The notes under the pieces are model-generated. The model was not told the DNA's origin. It saw nothing but the letters and a program-made list of their open reading frames with translations, and did not search any database. Position numbers and translations under genes: made by a program. A stretch of DNA of 64,000 nucleotides from Virgibacillus sp. NKC19-16 (lineage in GTDB: Bacteria > Bacillota > Bacilli > Bacillales > Amphibacillaceae), in the NCBI RefSeq assembly GCF_021560035.1, contig NZ_CP074373.1:244001-308000 (forward strand). The letters run 5' to 3'. This document shows, one piece after another, positions 44,685-52,192 of this stretch (position 1 is the stretch's first letter; each line of letters starts with the position of its first letter).

Positions 44685-46176
44685 AGCACAAGTTGCAATG
44701 GTAATGCACCTTGACAAATGTATTGGCTGTCACACGTGTTCGGTAACCTGTAAAAACACATGGACAAACCGCCCGGGAACAGAATATATGTGGTTTAATA
44801 ACGTAGAAACACGCCCGGGACCAGGCTATCCGAAACAATGGGAAGATACTGATCGCTTCAAAGGTGGCTGGGAATTAAAGAATGGGAAGCTAAAACTTAA
44901 AGCAGGAGGCCCGATCACCAAACTGGCCAACATCTTTTATAACCCGGATATGGCCACCATGGAAGACTACTATGAACCATGGACTTACGATTATGACAAT
45001 CTGATTCACAGCCCGAAATCGGAAAATCTTCCTGTCGCCAGACCAAAGTCGATGATCACCGGTAAATTTATGGATAAACCGGAGTGGGGCTCTAACTGGG
45101 ATGACGACTTGGCAGGTGGAAGTGAAATCGTTCCACTTGATCCAAACGTGCAGGAATTGCAGGACCATATTTCCATGGAATATGAAAAAACGTTTATGAT
45201 GTATCTGCCAAGAATTTGTGAACATTGCTTAAATCCATCATGTGTGGCTTCATGTCCATCAGGTGCGTTGTATAAACGTGATGAAGACGGTATTGTTCTG
45301 GTTGATCAGGATGCATGCCGCGGCTGGCGCTTTTGTATGAGTGGCTGCCCGTATCACAAGGTGTATTATAACTGGAATACACATAAAGCAGAAAAATGTA
45401 ACTTCTGTTATCCACGTACAGAAGCAGGACTCCCAACAATTTGTTCGGAGACATGTGTTGGACGTATTCGTTATATCGGTGTTGTTCTCTATGATGCAGA
45501 TAAAGTGAAAGATGCTGCTTCTGTGGAGGACCCGCAAGATCTTTATGAAGCTCAACTTGGCTGTTTCCTTGATCCGTTTGATCCTGAAATTCAAGATAAA
45601 GCACGCGAAGCTGGTATTAACGATGCATGGATTGAAGCTGCACAGGATTCACCTGTTTACAAGATGGCTATCAAATGGAAAATTGCGCTTCCATTACATC
45701 CGGAATATCGTACAATGCCGATGGTTTGGTATGTACCGCCACTTAGCCCGATCATGAACCACATTACCAATGAAGACGAGTTAAACACGGATGGCTACAT
45801 CCCGGCCGTAGATCAAATGCGTATCCCGATGGAGTATTTAGCATCAATTCTCTCAGCCGGTGATACCGAAGTGATTCGCAAAGTACTGCTTAAATTAACA
45901 GCAATGCGCGTCTTCATGCGAGGAAAAACAGTTGGCGGCGTTGATGAGTTCAAACAAAGCGAATTGGTAAGAGAAGCAAATACAAGTCCCGAAGAAATTG
46001 AAGACATGGCACGACTACTCGGTGTGGCAAAATATGTTGAGCGCTACGTCATTCCAACAGGCCGCAGAGAAATGGACGATGATTTGGACTATCAACAAGG
46101 TGCCTGCAGTCTGGAGGATTTAGCACCACGTGAAGGGGCTGCAGCTACATTCGCATACGAAAGAGGCATGCTATGA
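44674..46176 (+). CDS. narH: Nitrate reductase beta subunit NarH
   Basis: 500-residue iron-sulfur electron relay of the membrane nitrate reductase. Cysteine clusters include CIGCHTCSVTCK, CEHCLNPSCVASCP, and CRGWRFCMSGCP, where Trp replaces a cysteine as expected for the [3Fe-4S] centre, and later CNFC. It starts at TTG 44674, 11 nt inside narG, with GGAGG before it, so translation is coupled. Confidence 0.97.
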   Translation: MRIKAQVAMVMHLDKCIGCHTCSVTCKNTWTNRPGTEYMWFNNVETRPGPGYPKQWEDTDRFKGGWELKNGKLKLKAGGPITKLANIFYNPDMATMEDYYEPWTYDYDNLIHSPKSENLPVARPKSMITGKFMDKPEWGSNWDDDLAGGSEIVPLDPNVQELQDHISMEYEKTFMMYLPRICEHCLNPSCVASCPSGALYKRDEDGIVLVDQDACRGWRFCMSGCPYHKVYYNWNTHKAEKCNFCYPRTEAGLPTICSETCVGRIRYIGVVLYDADKVKDAASVEDPQDLYEAQLGCFLDPFDPEIQDKAREAGINDAWIEAAQDSPVYKMAIKWKIALPLHPEYRTMPMVWYVPPLSPIMNHITNEDELNTDGYIPAVDQMRIPMEYLASILSAGDTEVIRKVLLKLTAMRVFMRGKTVGGVDEFKQSELVREANTSPEEIEDMARLLGVAKYVERYVIPTGRREMDDDLDYQQGACSLEDLAPREGAAATFAYERGML

Positions 46177-46778
46177 TAAAGCAGGAAGAACAGGCTGTTC
46201 TAGTCATCGCGTCCCGTCTATTGGGTTATCCCACGGATACATTTATTGAAGAAAAGCAGAATATCCAAGAATGCGTTGAGGAGAATATTGAAACAAGTGA
46301 ATTAAAAATTGAGCTTATCGCATCTTATGATCCATTATTTCGCTTATCTTCCCAGGAAATAAGAGAATTATATGTATCCACGTTTGATCTGAAGTCGAAA
46401 TTAGGTCTTTATTTGTCAGCACACGAGTTTGGAGATAGTTCAAAGCGTGGTGCTGCGTTAATAAAATTGCAAAAGATTATTAATGAGGCCGGTTTTGAAC
46501 GTGAAGGTGATGAATTAGCCGATTATATGCCAATGCTTTTTGAACTCTTAGCTGTCGTACCTGAGTCAAAGTATCATGAGCGACTCTACAGGCGCCTTGC
46601 AGTAGCTATTCAGCGTATGTTAAATAATATTGACACAGAGAATCCGTATAAGGGTATTCTTCAGGTTTTAATGCGGTATATATTCCCTGAACCTACAACG
46701 GAAGAGGTTGCGAAATTGGAGTTCGACAGAGAAGAAGCAGATTTAGAAGAATTGCCTTATCCTATCATGTACCAATGA
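46173..46778 (+). CDS. narJ: Nitrate reductase assembly chaperone NarJ
   Basis: 201 residues, helical, TorD/NarJ fold. It overlaps narH by 4 nt (ATGA) and precedes narI, the usual order. The EFGDSSKRGAALIKLQKII and LADYMPMLFELLAVVP segments match the NarJ core. It inserts the molybdenum cofactor into NarG and is not part of the mature enzyme. Confidence 0.93.
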   Translation: MIKQEEQAVLVIASRLLGYPTDTFIEEKQNIQECVEENIETSELKIELIASYDPLFRLSSQEIRELYVSTFDLKSKLGLYLSAHEFGDSSKRGAALIKLQKIINEAGFEREGDELADYMPMLFELLAVVPESKYHERLYRRLAVAIQRMLNNIDTENPYKGILQVLMRYIFPEPTTEEVAKLEFDREEADLEELPYPIMYQ

Positions 46779-46819
46779 TAGGCTGAGGCCATCCATTAAC
46801 TAACCAAGGGGTGGTATAG

Positions 46820-47512
46820 ATGGCCGATATTTTTTGGTGGGTCATATTCCCGTATCTAACAGGAGCAATCATGATTTTAGGACTCCTTTATCGCTATGCT
46901 TTCAGTCAACTAAGCTGGGCCGCACCATCAACAGAGTTTTTTGAAAAGAAATGGCTGCGCATTGGTTCACCCTTATTTCACTGGGGGATTGTTTTTGCAT
47001 TTATCGGACATGTGATGGGGATGGTTATACCTATAGAATTTTATCATTTTTTAGGAATAAGTGATCATCTGTATCATGTCGGAGCAATTGTCGGTGGCGG
47101 TATTGCCGGTTTAATGGTCATCGTTGGTCTCGTGATTTTACTGATTCGAAAGATGGTCTTTGATCCTGTTCGTGTACATGCTACATTTGCAGATTTTTTC
47201 TCAATCGTAGCCTTGCTTATTGTAGCAGGAAGCGGAACATTTATGACAATTATTTATAACACAACAGTGACTGCATATGAATACAGGGAGACGATTGGGC
47301 CATGGTTCAGGAGCCTATTCATCCTGCAGCCGCAATATCAATTAATGGCAGGCGTTCCTTTGATTTTTAAATTACACGTCATTTCGGCTTTTGGGTTATT
47401 TGCATCTATTCCGTTTACACGTCTTATCCATTTTTACAGTGTTCCGGTGACATATCCATCACGGGCGCCGCAGCAATATCGTTCACGATCCGGGTATAAG
47501 AGAAAAGGGTAA
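46820..47512 (+). CDS. narI: Nitrate reductase gamma subunit NarI (diheme cytochrome b)
   Basis: 230 residues, five membrane helices. Histidines in HWGIVFAFIGHVMG, and later LKLHVISAFGLFASIPFTRLIHFYS-like helices, provide the axial ligands of the two b hemes; the segment VPLIFKLHVI is typical. It oxidises menaquinol and passes electrons to NarH. RBS AAGGGGTGG precedes the ATG; a hairpin follows. Confidence 0.95.
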   Translation: MADIFWWVIFPYLTGAIMILGLLYRYAFSQLSWAAPSTEFFEKKWLRIGSPLFHWGIVFAFIGHVMGMVIPIEFYHFLGISDHLYHVGAIVGGGIAGLMVIVGLVILLIRKMVFDPVRVHATFADFFSIVALLIVAGSGTFMTIIYNTTVTAYEYRETIGPWFRSLFILQPQYQLMAGVPLIFKLHVISAFGLFASIPFTRLIHFYSVPVTYPSRAPQQYRSRSGYKRKG

Positions 47513-47536
47513 AGGGTAAATAGAATAGGTGTACCA

Positions 47537-47562
47537 AGCGAACAGTGTATTTACTGTTCGCT
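47537..47562 (+). terminator. Hairpin after narI
   Basis: AGCGAACAGT (47537-47546) pairs with ACTGTTCGCT (47553-47562), 25 nt after the narI stop. The T run is weak. Confidence 0.7.
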
Positions 47563-47570
47563 ATTTGCGT

Positions 47571-48497
47571 TTATAGGCTTAGCGCCATTCCTAAAACAAA
47601 AAGCAATCCAAATGTCCAGTGATGCCTGCCCGCCCATTTCATTGCAATCATTTCATCTTCGTGAGTTGCAGTCTTACGAAAAGACCAGCGAAGCCGATAT
47701 GCTATGGGAAGAGCTAAAATAGTGATTATTGTAGTCCAGCTAACAATTTGGAAAATGATAAGGATAATCAGCTACAGATAAGAAGTAGCGAGAAGGACTG
47801 TTAACAGACGAACCGCATTCCTGCGTCCAAGTCTCATCGCTAATGTGTTGCGGTGTCCCTTGTCTTTTTGAAAATCACGTATATTGTTTGTCAGAATCAT
47901 AGTGGAAATCAGTAGTGCATAGAGGAAAGCTATCATCAAGACTAGCCCGCCTGTAGCGTGGCCCTGGACAGTATACCCGAGTCCAGTTGTCACAAATCCC
48001 AAAAATAAAGCTGCCACGAGTTCGCCTAACCCTAAGGATGCTAAGGAACGCTGTCCGGCTGAATAGGCAAAACCGACCAGGATGCCGACAGTACCAATAA
48101 AGGCAATCCACCATGTAGTCTGAATGGAAATCCATGCACCTAAGATGATAGCCATGCCAATGATGGTCCATGCCACATAGGGGATTCTATGGTGCAGGGG
48201 TTTAGAACTATTCACACTTTCCGCAGCCACCCATTTTTCCTCATCCTGCCCATTGCTAAAATCATAATAATCATTGAGCATATTTGCAGAAGCTTGGATG
48301 AAGAGGGCGGCTATTAGTAACACTATAAGAATGTCAAACCGTATTGGCCCTTCTAAAGCTGCTAAAGTAGTACCTGCCAGTACTGGACTAATGGTTGCAC
48401 TGAATGTCATTGGCCTCATGAGATGCAGCCATGAAAAACGATACACATAATTTCTTGCGTTAGAATTCCAAACTTGATTTTCTCGAATGATACCCAT
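47571..48497 (-). pseudogene. MenA-like UbiA prenyltransferase interrupted by an in-frame amber codon
   Basis: Reads as a membrane prenyltransferase of the 1,4-dihydroxy-2-naphthoate type, with the first Asp-rich motif NMLNDYYDFSNGQD and the second TNNIRDFQKDKGH, as in MenA, which makes menaquinone. After ATSYL a TAG (47772-47774) interrupts the frame. The same frame continues for 66 more codons, LIILIIFQIVSW to GMALSL, and ends at TAA 47571-47573; this supplies the missing last helices. ATG 48497 has AGGGAGG upstream. So the gene is probably inactivated by a nonsense mutation, or this is a base-call error. Confidence 0.8.
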
Positions 48498-48523
48498 AAT
48501 GCTTACCTCCCTTAAATGATTTA

Positions 48524-49009
48524 TCAAAATGCAACCATAAGGCTAATGAGAACGATAAATCCGAATACTTCGATGGACTCCAAAACGGCCAGCCTGAATA
48601 ATTGTCGACGCAACGGACTTTTATTCCCTTTGTCTGCTTCTTTCCAAAAATAGTCATCTGTGAAAATGATCATCATTTCCCTGTAGCCTACAAATATCCC
48701 CCATAGTAAATTGAAAATCCCAATCAGCAGAGCAGCCAGCCATATATTGCCGTAGGGTGTATTCCAAATAACATCTATGCTATGGATGGGGCCGAAGACG
48801 GTTCCAAGTAATATACCGGTCGCGATAACCCCGGTGCCGATTAATGCAAACAGGTGATGTGCCCATTTCATAAGTTGGATAAGGAATTGCCGCTGGTTAG
48901 CTAGTGACATTGACATTGTCGCAGGAAAAACTCCCCAGCCAATGAACATAATTCCCCCAGCCCACATAACTCCTAACGAAATATGACCGATAAGAAGGAC
49001 CTCCCGCAT
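48524..49009 (-). CDS. Membrane protein, CopD-like, next to the prenyltransferase gene
   Basis: 161 residues from ATG 49009 (AGGGAG 11 nt upstream; GTG 49021 and TTG 49018 are too close to it). Four to five hydrophobic segments with H9, H51 and H52 as candidate heme or copper ligands, a layout resembling CopD/DUF2269-type membrane proteins. It precedes the MenA-like gene on the same strand with a 26-nt gap, so it probably shares its operon. Function not established. Confidence 0.65.
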   Translation of the reverse strand: MREVLLIGHISLGVMWAGGIMFIGWGVFPATMSMSLANQRQFLIQLMKWAHHLFALIGTGVIATGILLGTVFGPIHSIDVIWNTPYGNIWLAALLIGIFNLLWGIFVGYREMMIIFTDDYFWKEADKGNKSPLRRQLFRLAVLESIEVFGFIVLISLMVAF

Positions 49010-49130
49010 GGTATCCAACACTCCCTATTCTATTTGGCTGTTTTCTAAAAGATTGTTGCTTTTTATACAAAGGATATAGAAGACGACTAGTGACAATTCT
49101 TTTGCAAACACTGGTTGAGAGCAGGAATTC

Positions 49131-49516
49131 GCTACGGAAACACATTTCGCTTTCCGCGGGCGGCTGGTGAGCCCCCTCGTGCTATCGCACTTCGCGGTCT
49201 CACCGAGGCCTTTCCTCCCGCAGGAGTCTTCATGTGTTTCCGCTAGCATTGGCTGCTATATATTATTTGTGTCATAAAACGAAGCAGTTTCGTTGCTATC
49301 ACTAGTCGTTCGGGTGAGTGGAGGGCAGTCGACTCCTGCGGGAACAGCACGTGTCCGAAGACCCCGCAGCGGTGTTTTTTCCGCGAGGAGGCTGAGGCCG
49401 TGCCCGCGGAAAGCGACTGCCCGGAACGATCCCGGACGACGGCAATTATTGCACATAATGTCGTCTTTTATATCAACTGCGAAGATTTAAAAGCTACAAA
49501 ACTTACGAAAAGAGCC
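49131..49516. repeat. Dispersed repeat, long form with inverted inner module
   Basis: Same ends as the element at 39523-39800, plus an inner module (about 49311-49425) that is an inverted relative of the left part: CGCTTTCCGCGGGC at the left end corresponds to GCCCGCGGAAAGCG near 49400. High GC compared with its surroundings. No real genes inside. Confidence 0.8.
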
Positions 49517-49544
49517 ATCTATTTTCATGTGGCAAGATACATGA

Positions 49545-49964
49545 TCAATTAATAGAATGATAAAATTCTTCAAGGAACGTGTCTTCAATGCTGCCATTTC
49601 TAATCTTGTAAACTTTATGATCAATCATAGCTTCGGTCTCATATGGCACTATAAAACTCTGCTTATTATTTTCAAAAAGGTAAATGATACTTGCTTTCAT
49701 AGGCATGTAGGAAGTTTGATCTCCGGAGAGCCTTTGGTAACCGACTTGACTCAGATAATCCATGAGACTAATTATTTTTTCCTTATCTCTGGTGCTCTTA
49801 TGACTAGTAGATTCAGAGATTGCTATCGTTATTTTTGTAACTTCTTCTGGATTCACATGTAAGGTATCTTCTAGTTCCTTTACATAATCCGAGTATGCGA
49901 TTACAATAAGCCATATTGAAAATAATGCTGTAATAATGAAAAGGAAGGGAATTATTTTTCTCAT
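49545..49964 (-). CDS. Hypothetical membrane-anchored protein, 139 residues
   Basis: An N-terminal membrane anchor (KIIPFLFIITALFSIWLIVIA) precedes a soluble extracellular domain with no family I can name. RBS GGGAGAG lies before the ATG. A small membrane protein gene follows upstream on the same strand (50006); they may be in one transcript. Confidence 0.65.
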   Translation of the reverse strand: MRKIIPFLFIITALFSIWLIVIAYSDYVKELEDTLHVNPEEVTKITIAISESTSHKSTRDKEKIISLMDYLSQVGYQRLSGDQTSYMPMKASIIYLFENNKQSFIVPYETEAMIDHKVYKIRNGSIEDTFLEEFYHSIN

Positions 49965-50005
49965 ACCTATCTCTCCCTGGGGAAATAGACTTTCAAAGAA
50001 TCGTA

Positions 50006-50305
50006 CTATATAAAGGATGACTGAGTACCATTGGCTCCCCTGCTTGTTAGTTCAGATGGTATTTGATGTGTTTTTTCCAGAACAAGCTGATAATTTCGGT
50101 CGATTGCTTTGATAAACTTGAAAATAAAGAACGCTCCAAGTAAAATTTGAATAATGCCCAATGCAGTAGGTAATACATTAATCCCTGCTAATTCTGTTGC
50201 AAAAATTGAAATGACGAGTAATAATTGAATGAAGAAAAGCTTTGCTGACCGTAAGATAATAAAACCGGCAAGGGATATGATGGCAAGAATTAAAGCCAAT
50301 GTCAT
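50006..50305 (-). CDS. Small membrane protein, 99 residues
   Basis: Two to three hydrophobic segments (LALILAIISLAGFIIL, FFIQLLLVISIFATELAG, ALGIIQILLGAFFIFKF), then a short polar tail. Its ATG overlaps the stop of the upstream 57-residue ORF by 4 nt (ATGA), so the two are translationally coupled. The operon is under an FNR-like TTGAC box (50525). Confidence 0.7.
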   Translation of the reverse strand: MTLALILAIISLAGFIILRSAKLFFIQLLLVISIFATELAGINVLPTALGIIQILLGAFFIFKFIKAIDRNYQLVLEKTHQIPSELTSRGANGTQSSFI

Positions 50306-50475
50306 TTTTTATCAATCCCTTCTGTATCACCAGGACTGATTCCCTTTGCTTCAGGCTTCATTTGTTTTGGCTCCAGCTTATCTTTGTCATATTCATAAAT
50401 GATGAGACCACCACCCAATCCTTCATTGATCATCTCATCCACTCCGCTGTGAAAGTTGCAAGTTACATTTTTCAT
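50302..50475 (-). CDS. Small protein, 57 residues, first gene of an FNR-like operon
   Basis: ATG 50475 has GGAGGAGA upstream and opens a frame MKNVTCNFHSGVDEMINEGL, LGGGLIIYEYDKDKLEPKQ, ending EGIDKK. One cysteine and one histidine near the N terminus, no membrane segment. It is coupled by ATGA to the following membrane gene. No family recognised. Confidence 0.7.
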   Translation of the reverse strand: MKNVTCNFHSGVDEMINEGLGGGLIIYEYDKDKLEPKQMKPEAKGISPGDTEGIDKK

Positions 50476-50496
50476 GTATATCTCCTCCTTGAATCA

Positions 50497-50538
50497 AGTA
50501 TCTCTTATTTCTTAATGAAATTCCTTGACGTAAGTCAA
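50497..50538 (-). promoter_or_regulatory. FNR-like box promoter of the 50475-50006 operon
   Basis: TTGAC-GTAA-GTCAA (50525-50538), exactly 22 nt from GATACT (minus strand, 50497-50502). Same geometry as six other sites in the window. Confidence 0.75.
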
Positions 50539-50663
50539 TTTTTCTTGAATGGAGAAAATATTTTTTAAAAGAGCAAGGAAGAAAACGCTGGATACTGAAA
50601 GTAAAGAAAACATTACGCCGCCAAACCTGAGAGCGTGTTATTTCCAGTGGTCAAAAAGACCCC

Positions 50664-50849
50664 ATGATATGCTCACATTACGACAATTATTATGAATACA
50701 TGGGAGAAGTGTGTCCGGAGAGTGGTATACGAGGAATTAAAGTGGCATTTTCAACGGACACAAGACGCTATATGGAAAGGGTGATTGCCTATCTCAAGAA
50801 ACTCCGAAACCAAATCAAACAAAAGAGACCCAAAAAGAAAGAGGGGTAA
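50664..50849 (+). CDS. Hypothetical basic protein, 61 residues, overlaps next ORF
   Basis: ATG 50664 lacks a clear ribosome binding site. Encodes MICSHYDNYYEYMGEVCPES and a lysine-rich tail. The next frame at 50785 overlaps it by 65 nt; the two may be parts of one frame-shifted gene or simply a short ORF. Weak evidence. Confidence 0.3.
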   Translation: MICSHYDNYYEYMGEVCPESGIRGIKVAFSTDTRRYMERVIAYLKKLRNQIKQKRPKKKEG

Positions 50850-51105
50850 GGTAATCTACAAAACCAAAAAGACGTCGATCAAATATCATTGTTTAATGTG
50901 TCATGAGGAGGAAATTCCTTATGACGTTGTAAGGGACTTCGATTTGATGGATGGAGGGGACCCAACGACTCCACTAAGATTCAACTGTGAACAATGCGGA
51001 GGAGAAATGTGTTTGGGGAATTATAGGGGCATACATGGGCAGGAAAACAAAATGGAAAAGGACCGGGTGGGTTTGCCCGGTTCTTTTCTTATGTCTGTTG
51101 ATTAA
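50785..51105 (+). CDS. Hypothetical zinc-finger-like protein
   Basis: Contains CLMCHEEE and CEQCGGEMC, a Cys4-type zinc motif around a DDxxxDGGDPTTP-like spacer. The listed TTG start at 50785 is weak; AGAGGGG at 50838 could serve a start near 50855, but no ATG/GTG/TTG lies there. The last codons read through a terminator hairpin (51056-51087). Probably real in its middle; both ends are uncertain. Confidence 0.45.
   Translation: MPISRNSETKSNKRDPKRKRGKVIYKTKKTSIKYHCLMCHEEEIPYDVVRDFDLMDGGDPTTPLRFNCEQCGGEMCLGNYRGIHGQENKMEKDRVGLPGSFLMSVD
51056..51087 (+). terminator. Terminator after the zinc-finger ORF
   Basis: AAAAGGACCGGG (51056-51067) pairs with CCCGGTTCTTTT (51076-51087) with one mismatch. 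Confidence 0.75.
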
Positions 51106-51152
51106 AGCAAACGCTAAAATGGTTTTTTTAGTAAAAAAGGAAAAAGTATACT

Positions 51153-51186
51153 AAACTGCGCCCTAATGACTTCTAGGGTGCAGTTT
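51153..51186. terminator. Terminator of dps
   Basis: AAACTGCGCCCTA (51153-51165) pairs with TAGGGTGCAGTTT (51174-51186). The same hairpin is preserved in the relic at 12159-12190. Confidence 0.85.
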
Positions 51187-51204
51187 CTTCAAATCACCTC
51201 TGAT

Positions 51205-51702
51205 TTATTCTTCTTCTCCATCTTGTGCATCTTTTCCAAGATAAGCCTGCAGCATCCAAATTGTTGAATCAATACTATCTTTATAGTCTATTAATAAATC
51301 TTCTGTTACAGCGTCTTCTTCTTTTCCTGCTAATTCAATTGCTTTGATCGCAACATCTTGAATGGTCCGGTAATCAGTTACTAGGTTTTCTACCATTTTA
51401 TCAGCGGCAATTTTCTTATCATAGGTTTTTTCATGGATGAATGTGTGCTCCAGGAATTCCTCCAATGTGGAATATGGATTTTGTCCAAGTGCTATCAATC
51501 GTTCAGCGAATGCATCAAAATATTGGTTTACTTCATTATATAGCTCCTCGAATTTGGCATGTAAGGTAAAGAAGTGTGGTCCTTGAATATGCCAGTGATA
51601 TTGATGAAGTTTAATGTTTAATACCCCTAAATTTGCTACGATATGGTTTGTCATAAATGCGGCCGTTGCGTGATGGTCTTCATGTATGTGTTCGGTTGCC
51701 AT
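51205..51702 (-). CDS. dps: Dps-family DNA-binding ferritin-like protein
   Basis: 165 residues. The ferroxidase region is complete: KLHQYHWHIQGPHFFTLHAKFEELYNEV (about residues 31-58), with the His/Asp/Glu ligands of Dps. It stores iron as ferric mineral and protects DNA from peroxide. The C-terminal tail is DGEEE. Promoter with an FNR-like box at 51764-51777; no PerR box recognised. Downstream hairpin at 51153. Confidence 0.95.
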   Translation of the reverse strand: MATEHIHEDHHATAAFMTNHIVANLGVLNIKLHQYHWHIQGPHFFTLHAKFEELYNEVNQYFDAFAERLIALGQNPYSTLEEFLEHTFIHEKTYDKKIAADKMVENLVTDYRTIQDVAIKAIELAGKEEDAVTEDLLIDYKDSIDSTIWMLQAYLGKDAQDGEEE

Positions 51703-51735
51703 GTTAAATCTCTCCTTTTCTTATCTTCTATCTTT

Positions 51736-51777
51736 ACTATAAAACGATATGAGCCTTTTTTCCATGATCTATATCAC
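51736..51777 (-). promoter_or_regulatory. FNR-like box promoter of dps
   Basis: ATGAT-CTAT-ATCAC (51764-51777), palindromic core TGAT-N4-ATCA, exactly 22 nt before -10-like TATAGT (51736-51741, minus strand). The leader up to the ribosome binding site is homologous to that of the HMA gene at 51859. Confidence 0.7.
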
Positions 51778-51791
51778 AGCTTGAAAAGTTT

Positions 51792-51859
51792 GGAAGCATA
51801 GGGACGGTTCGTGTGCTTACTGGTTATTGAGGAAGCATGAGAACCGTCCCTATGCTTCC
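51792..51859. repeat. 19-bp inverted repeat between the HMA gene and dps
   Basis: GGAAGCATAGGGACGGTTC (51792-51810) and its exact reverse complement (51841-51859), abutting the stop of the upstream HMA gene. A diverged single-hairpin relative is at 23829-23855 (GAAGCA-GGGGACGGTTCT-ATGCTTC). Acts as terminator or is a palindromic repeat family. Confidence 0.65.
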
Positions 51860-51861
51860 TA

Positions 51862-52068
51862 TGCAATGACTGGGTATCCCAGTTTTTCAATGGTTCCTTT
51901 AATCTCGTCGGCAGTTACTTTCCCGTCGTTGAATGTTGCTTTTACTTTACTGGAGTTGAACATTACTTTTGCCTCTTCGACACCATCCATTTTTCCTAAT
52001 TTACGTTCGATCTTTGCTATGCAAGATGGGCAAGTTAATGGTTCTAATTGGAATTTTTTCGTTGTCAT
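51862..52068 (-). CDS. HMA-domain metallochaperone (paralogue of 59349)
   Basis: 69 residues, ferredoxin-like heavy-metal-associated fold with CPSC (LTCPSCIAKIERKL). The metal motif is CPSC, not the GMSCGHC of CopZ at 19345, so its cargo may differ. The stop codon occupies 51859-51861. It lies beside a P-type ATPase gene with an unusual CPG metal motif, the likely partner. The leader and FNR-like box match those of the related gene at 59349. Confidence 0.88.
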
Positions 52069-52101
52069 ATTAAATCTCTCCTTTGCTTATTTTCTATCTT
52101 T

Positions 52102-52143
52102 AGTATAAAACGAGATGGATCTTCTTTCCTTGACCTACGTCAA
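52102..52143 (-). promoter_or_regulatory. FNR-like box promoter of the HMA gene
   Basis: TTGAC-CTAC-GTCAA (52130-52143), exactly 22 nt before TATACT (minus strand, 52102-52107). Confidence 0.8.
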
Positions 52144-52192
52144 AATTTGAAACGTTTTTTGATGGCTGGACACGTTGAAACTCTAATCCTGT

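Noticed and set aside
45194-45604. Long antisense frames inside narG, narH, prfC and copA
   Set aside because: They are shadows of strongly supported coding frames and lack ribosome binding sites.
49256-49490. Two opposed ORFs in the repeat at 49131-49516
   Set aside because: Both arise from the inverted GC-rich module.
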